Origin: JAEUOS01 sp965279115
GTDB lineage: Bacteria; Pseudomonadota; Gammaproteobacteria; Burkholderiales; JAEUOS01
Direction of reading: 5' to 3'
DNA: 64,000 nucleotides
NCBI GenBank assembly: GCA_965279115.1
Contig: OZ257137.1
Coordinates: 2,046,001 to 2,110,000, forward strand
The position numbers and the translations under genes are program-made. The notes beneath the pieces were generated by a model. It had not been told where the DNA came from. It ran no database searches and worked only from the letters and a program-made list of their open reading frames with translations. Positions 62,264 through 64,000 of the stretch are shown here, piece by piece; the stretch's first letter is position 1, and each line of letters starts with the position of its first letter.

Positions 62264-64000
62264 TCACTCGCGCCCGAGCGCCACCTGTGCCGGACCTTCC
62301 CAAGATGTTGCTTGCGGCGCCGAGAGCGTCACCTCCACCCGTTTCAGAAAGCCCGTGAACTCGAACGGCGCCGCATAGTGCGACACCGGGCTGCCGCGGT
62401 CGCGGCCGATGTCCAGTCCGGACCACGAGATGAAGTTGTTGAAGCCGATCTTCGATGTCAGGCTGCCCGCCGGCTCGCCGTTGATGAAAAGCGTGCCGGT
62501 GCGCTGCTGCGGGATCGGCCCGGCGCCCGCGGCAGCGGCGGCGGGCGGTGGCGGCCCGAGGGGGCCCTGTGCCATGCGAAAGCCCAGCGTCAGATGACCG
62601 GTCGGCAACGGCCGGTCGGAGCGCAGCAGCACATGCGCGCCGCCGATGTTCATGTCGTGCACCAGGTGGCCGCCCCGGATGTAGAGGCTGTAGCCCGAGG
62701 TGGCGTCGCCATGGGCGATCAGCACCCCCTCGGCGCCGGGCGCGTCGATGCGCACGTGGGCCTCGATCAGGTAGTCGCGCGAGCGCACGTCCGGTGCCAC
62801 ATCGGTGGGCAGGTGGCCCATGCCGCGATGGAACACGAAGCGCTTGCGCGGGCCATGATAGCGGCGCGCGTTGTCGGCGAAGCGCGGGCCGAAGCGGTCG
62901 TCCAGCGGCAGCACCTGGTTGGCTTCGGCTTCCTTCCACCATAGCTCGATCATCGCCTTCAGGCGCTCCGGCTCGCTCAAGGCAAGATCGTCGTTCTCGG
63001 AGAAGTCGGTGTCGAGGCGGTAGAGCTCCCAGCGGTCCTCATCGAAAGGCTTGCCGGGCGGATGGAATGCCACCGCCTTCCAGCCAGCGTGCCACAGGCC
63101 GCGATGGCCGAACATCTCGAAATACTGCGGCTTGTCGCGCGCGGGCGCGTTCGCATCCCTGAAAGTCGCGGCGAAGCTCACGCCGTTGAACGGCCGCTGC
63201 GCCACGCCGTTGATGGCCTCGGGTGCCTCGATACACATCACCTCGAGAAGCGTGGGCACGAGGTCGCAGGCATGACGAAAGCCGTGGCGCATCTCGCCGC
63301 GTGCCGTGATGCCGCGCGGCCATGCCACCACCAGCGGGTCGCGAATGCCGCCCCCGTGGGTGTTCTGCTTGTAGCGCTTGAGCGGCGTGTTCGACGCCAT
63401 GGCCCAGCCAAGCGGGAAATTGGAATGGGTGTCGGGGCCACCGATGGCGTCGATCCGGGCCAGCTTTTCCTCAAGCGGCTCAGGCTTGAAGTTGTACGGA
63501 CCCATCGCGTTGATCATGCCCAGTGGGCCGCCTTCCTGCGAGGCGCCGTTGTCGGACAACACCAGCACGAGCGTGTTGTCGGCCTGGCCGCTCTCCTCGA
63601 GGAACTGCATCAGCCGGCCAATATGCCGGTCGGTGTGGTCAAGCATGCCGGCGAATGCCGATTGCAGGCGCGTGAACAGGCGCTGCTCGGCCTCTGCACA
63701 GGCGGACCACTCCCTGACACCGTCGTTGCGCGGCGGCAGGCGCGTGTCTTGCGGTACCAGACCCATGGCCTTTTGCCGTTCCAGTCGCTGCTCGCGCTCC
63801 GCGTCCCAGCCATGCGCGAACACCGCGTCGTAGGACTTGATCAGGTCCATGGGCGCCTGGTGCGGTGCGTGGCAGGCGCCGAATGCAACCCAGGTCAGCC
63901 ACGGCGTCTCCGGCGCGTCGGCGCTGTGCTCGGCCACGGTGCGGATGGCCTGATCGACCAGGTCGGCGGTGAGGTGATATCCGGTCTCGAAGCCGCCGGG
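62264..64000 (-). CDS. Arylsulfatase, 5' end cut off by the window
   Basis: At least 578 residues of a sulfatase; the N-terminus and formylglycine motif lie outside. The visible frame starts PGGFETGYHL at 64000. Segments WVAFGACHAPHQAP and VLVLSDNGASQEGG (metal ligands DN) are typical of AtsA-type arylsulfatases. The C-terminal 200 residues form a beta-rich, laminin-G-like region ending in SWEGPAQVALGRE. An alternative GTG at 63937 would leave out conserved sequence and is rejected. Together with the dehydratase it suggests use of a sulfated sugar, as an inference. Confidence 0.9.
   Translation of the reverse strand, partial: PGGFETGYHLTADLVDQAIRTVAEHSADAPETPWLTWVAFGACHAPHQAPMDLIKSYDAVFAHGWDAEREQRLERQKAMGLVPQDTRLPPRNDGVREWSACAEAEQRLFTRLQSAFAGMLDHTDRHIGRLMQFLEESGQADNTLVLVLSDNGASQEGGPLGMINAMGPYNFKPEPLEEKLARIDAIGGPDTHSNFPLGWAMASNTPLKRYKQNTHGGGIRDPLVVAWPRGITARGEMRHGFRHACDLVPTLLEVMCIEAPEAINGVAQRPFNGVSFAATFRDANAPARDKPQYFEMFGHRGLWHAGWKAVAFHPPGKPFDEDRWELYRLDTDFSENDDLALSEPERLKAMIELWWKEAEANQVLPLDDRFGPRFADNARRYHGPRKRFVFHRGMGHLPTDVAPDVRSRDYLIEAHVRIDAPGAEGVLIAHGDATSGYSLYIRGGHLVHDMNIGGAHVLLRSDRPLPTGHLTLGFRMAQGPLGPPPPAAAAAGAGPIPQQRTGTLFINGEPAGSLTSKIGFNNFISWSGLDIGRDRGSPVSHYAAPFEFTGFLKRVEVTLSAPQATSWEGPAQVALGRE

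Noticed and set aside
1..64000. tRNA/rRNA genes, CRISPR arrays, insertion sequences and prophage
   Set aside because: No tRNA cloverleaf, regularly spaced repeats with spacers, transposase or integrase frames were seen; a tRNA and CRISPR scan would settle this.

Overview
The window is a GC-rich, gene-dense chromosomal segment from a betaproteobacterium, most likely of the Burkholderiales or a close relative. Three things suggest this: three orphan Bug-type receptors (tripartite-tricarboxylate family), a PEP-CTERM protein, and the mix of TRAP, ABC and RND transport with small catabolic operons. I recognise 57 protein genes and a few regulatory sites. I found no tRNA, rRNA, CRISPR array, insertion sequence or prophage. 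No gene-free stretch exceeds 300 bases; the longest (4433-4690, 40583-40840, 58973-59252) are described under their sites or neighbours.

Layout. 1-5740: amidohydrolase and nucleoside-type deaminase genes, back to back, beside a polyamine-type ABC importer (two permeases, ATPase, and a divergent binding protein). 5809-9947: a two-subunit molybdenum hydroxylase of the isoquinoline oxidoreductase type, a small membrane protein and a divergent XRE/MmyB-type regulator. 9956-16243: an M1 aminopeptidase, an RraA-like aldolase, an EamA exporter, and a pair made of an MDR oxidoreductase and a glycine-reductase-B-like protein. 16397-25626: a co-directional catabolic run of an aromatic FAD monooxygenase, a TRAP transporter, a Bug receptor, a deaminase-like protein, a sulfatase and an HpaB-type flavin monooxygenase.

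25709-31904: a DUF559 nuclease gene whose 3' end overlaps, tail to tail, a five-gene minus-strand operon (PhyH-type dioxygenase, Bug receptor, active alpha/beta hydrolase, apparently dead alpha/beta hydrolase, molybdopterin oxidoreductase). 32027-40582: an orphan ABC binding protein, a glutathionyl-hydroquinone-reductase-like GST, then a TetR regulator with a complete RND efflux operon. 40841-43231: small genes (unknown protein, HPF-like protein, PaaI thioesterase, secreted HEMGH protein). 43404-48166: a third Bug receptor and the amino-sugar genes glmU-ridA-glmS.

48348-51061: a DUF6279-type lipoprotein, a DUF3095 protein and a histidine phosphatase. 51180-56024: a phosphonate-type ABC importer with two tandem binding proteins. 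56039-58972: cupin and MarR genes around a palindrome, then a glutaminase fused to STAS and cyclic-nucleotide-binding domains. 59253-64000: a PEP-CTERM protein of atypical composition, a sugar-acid dehydratase and a second, truncated sulfatase.

The main themes are scavenging of organic acids, aromatics and sulfate esters, and signal-controlled metabolism. The observations I rate highest are the live/dead hydrolase pair, the glutaminase-STAS-cNMP fusion, the Cys-for-Sec glycine-reductase-like protein and the 16-26 kb catabolic run.
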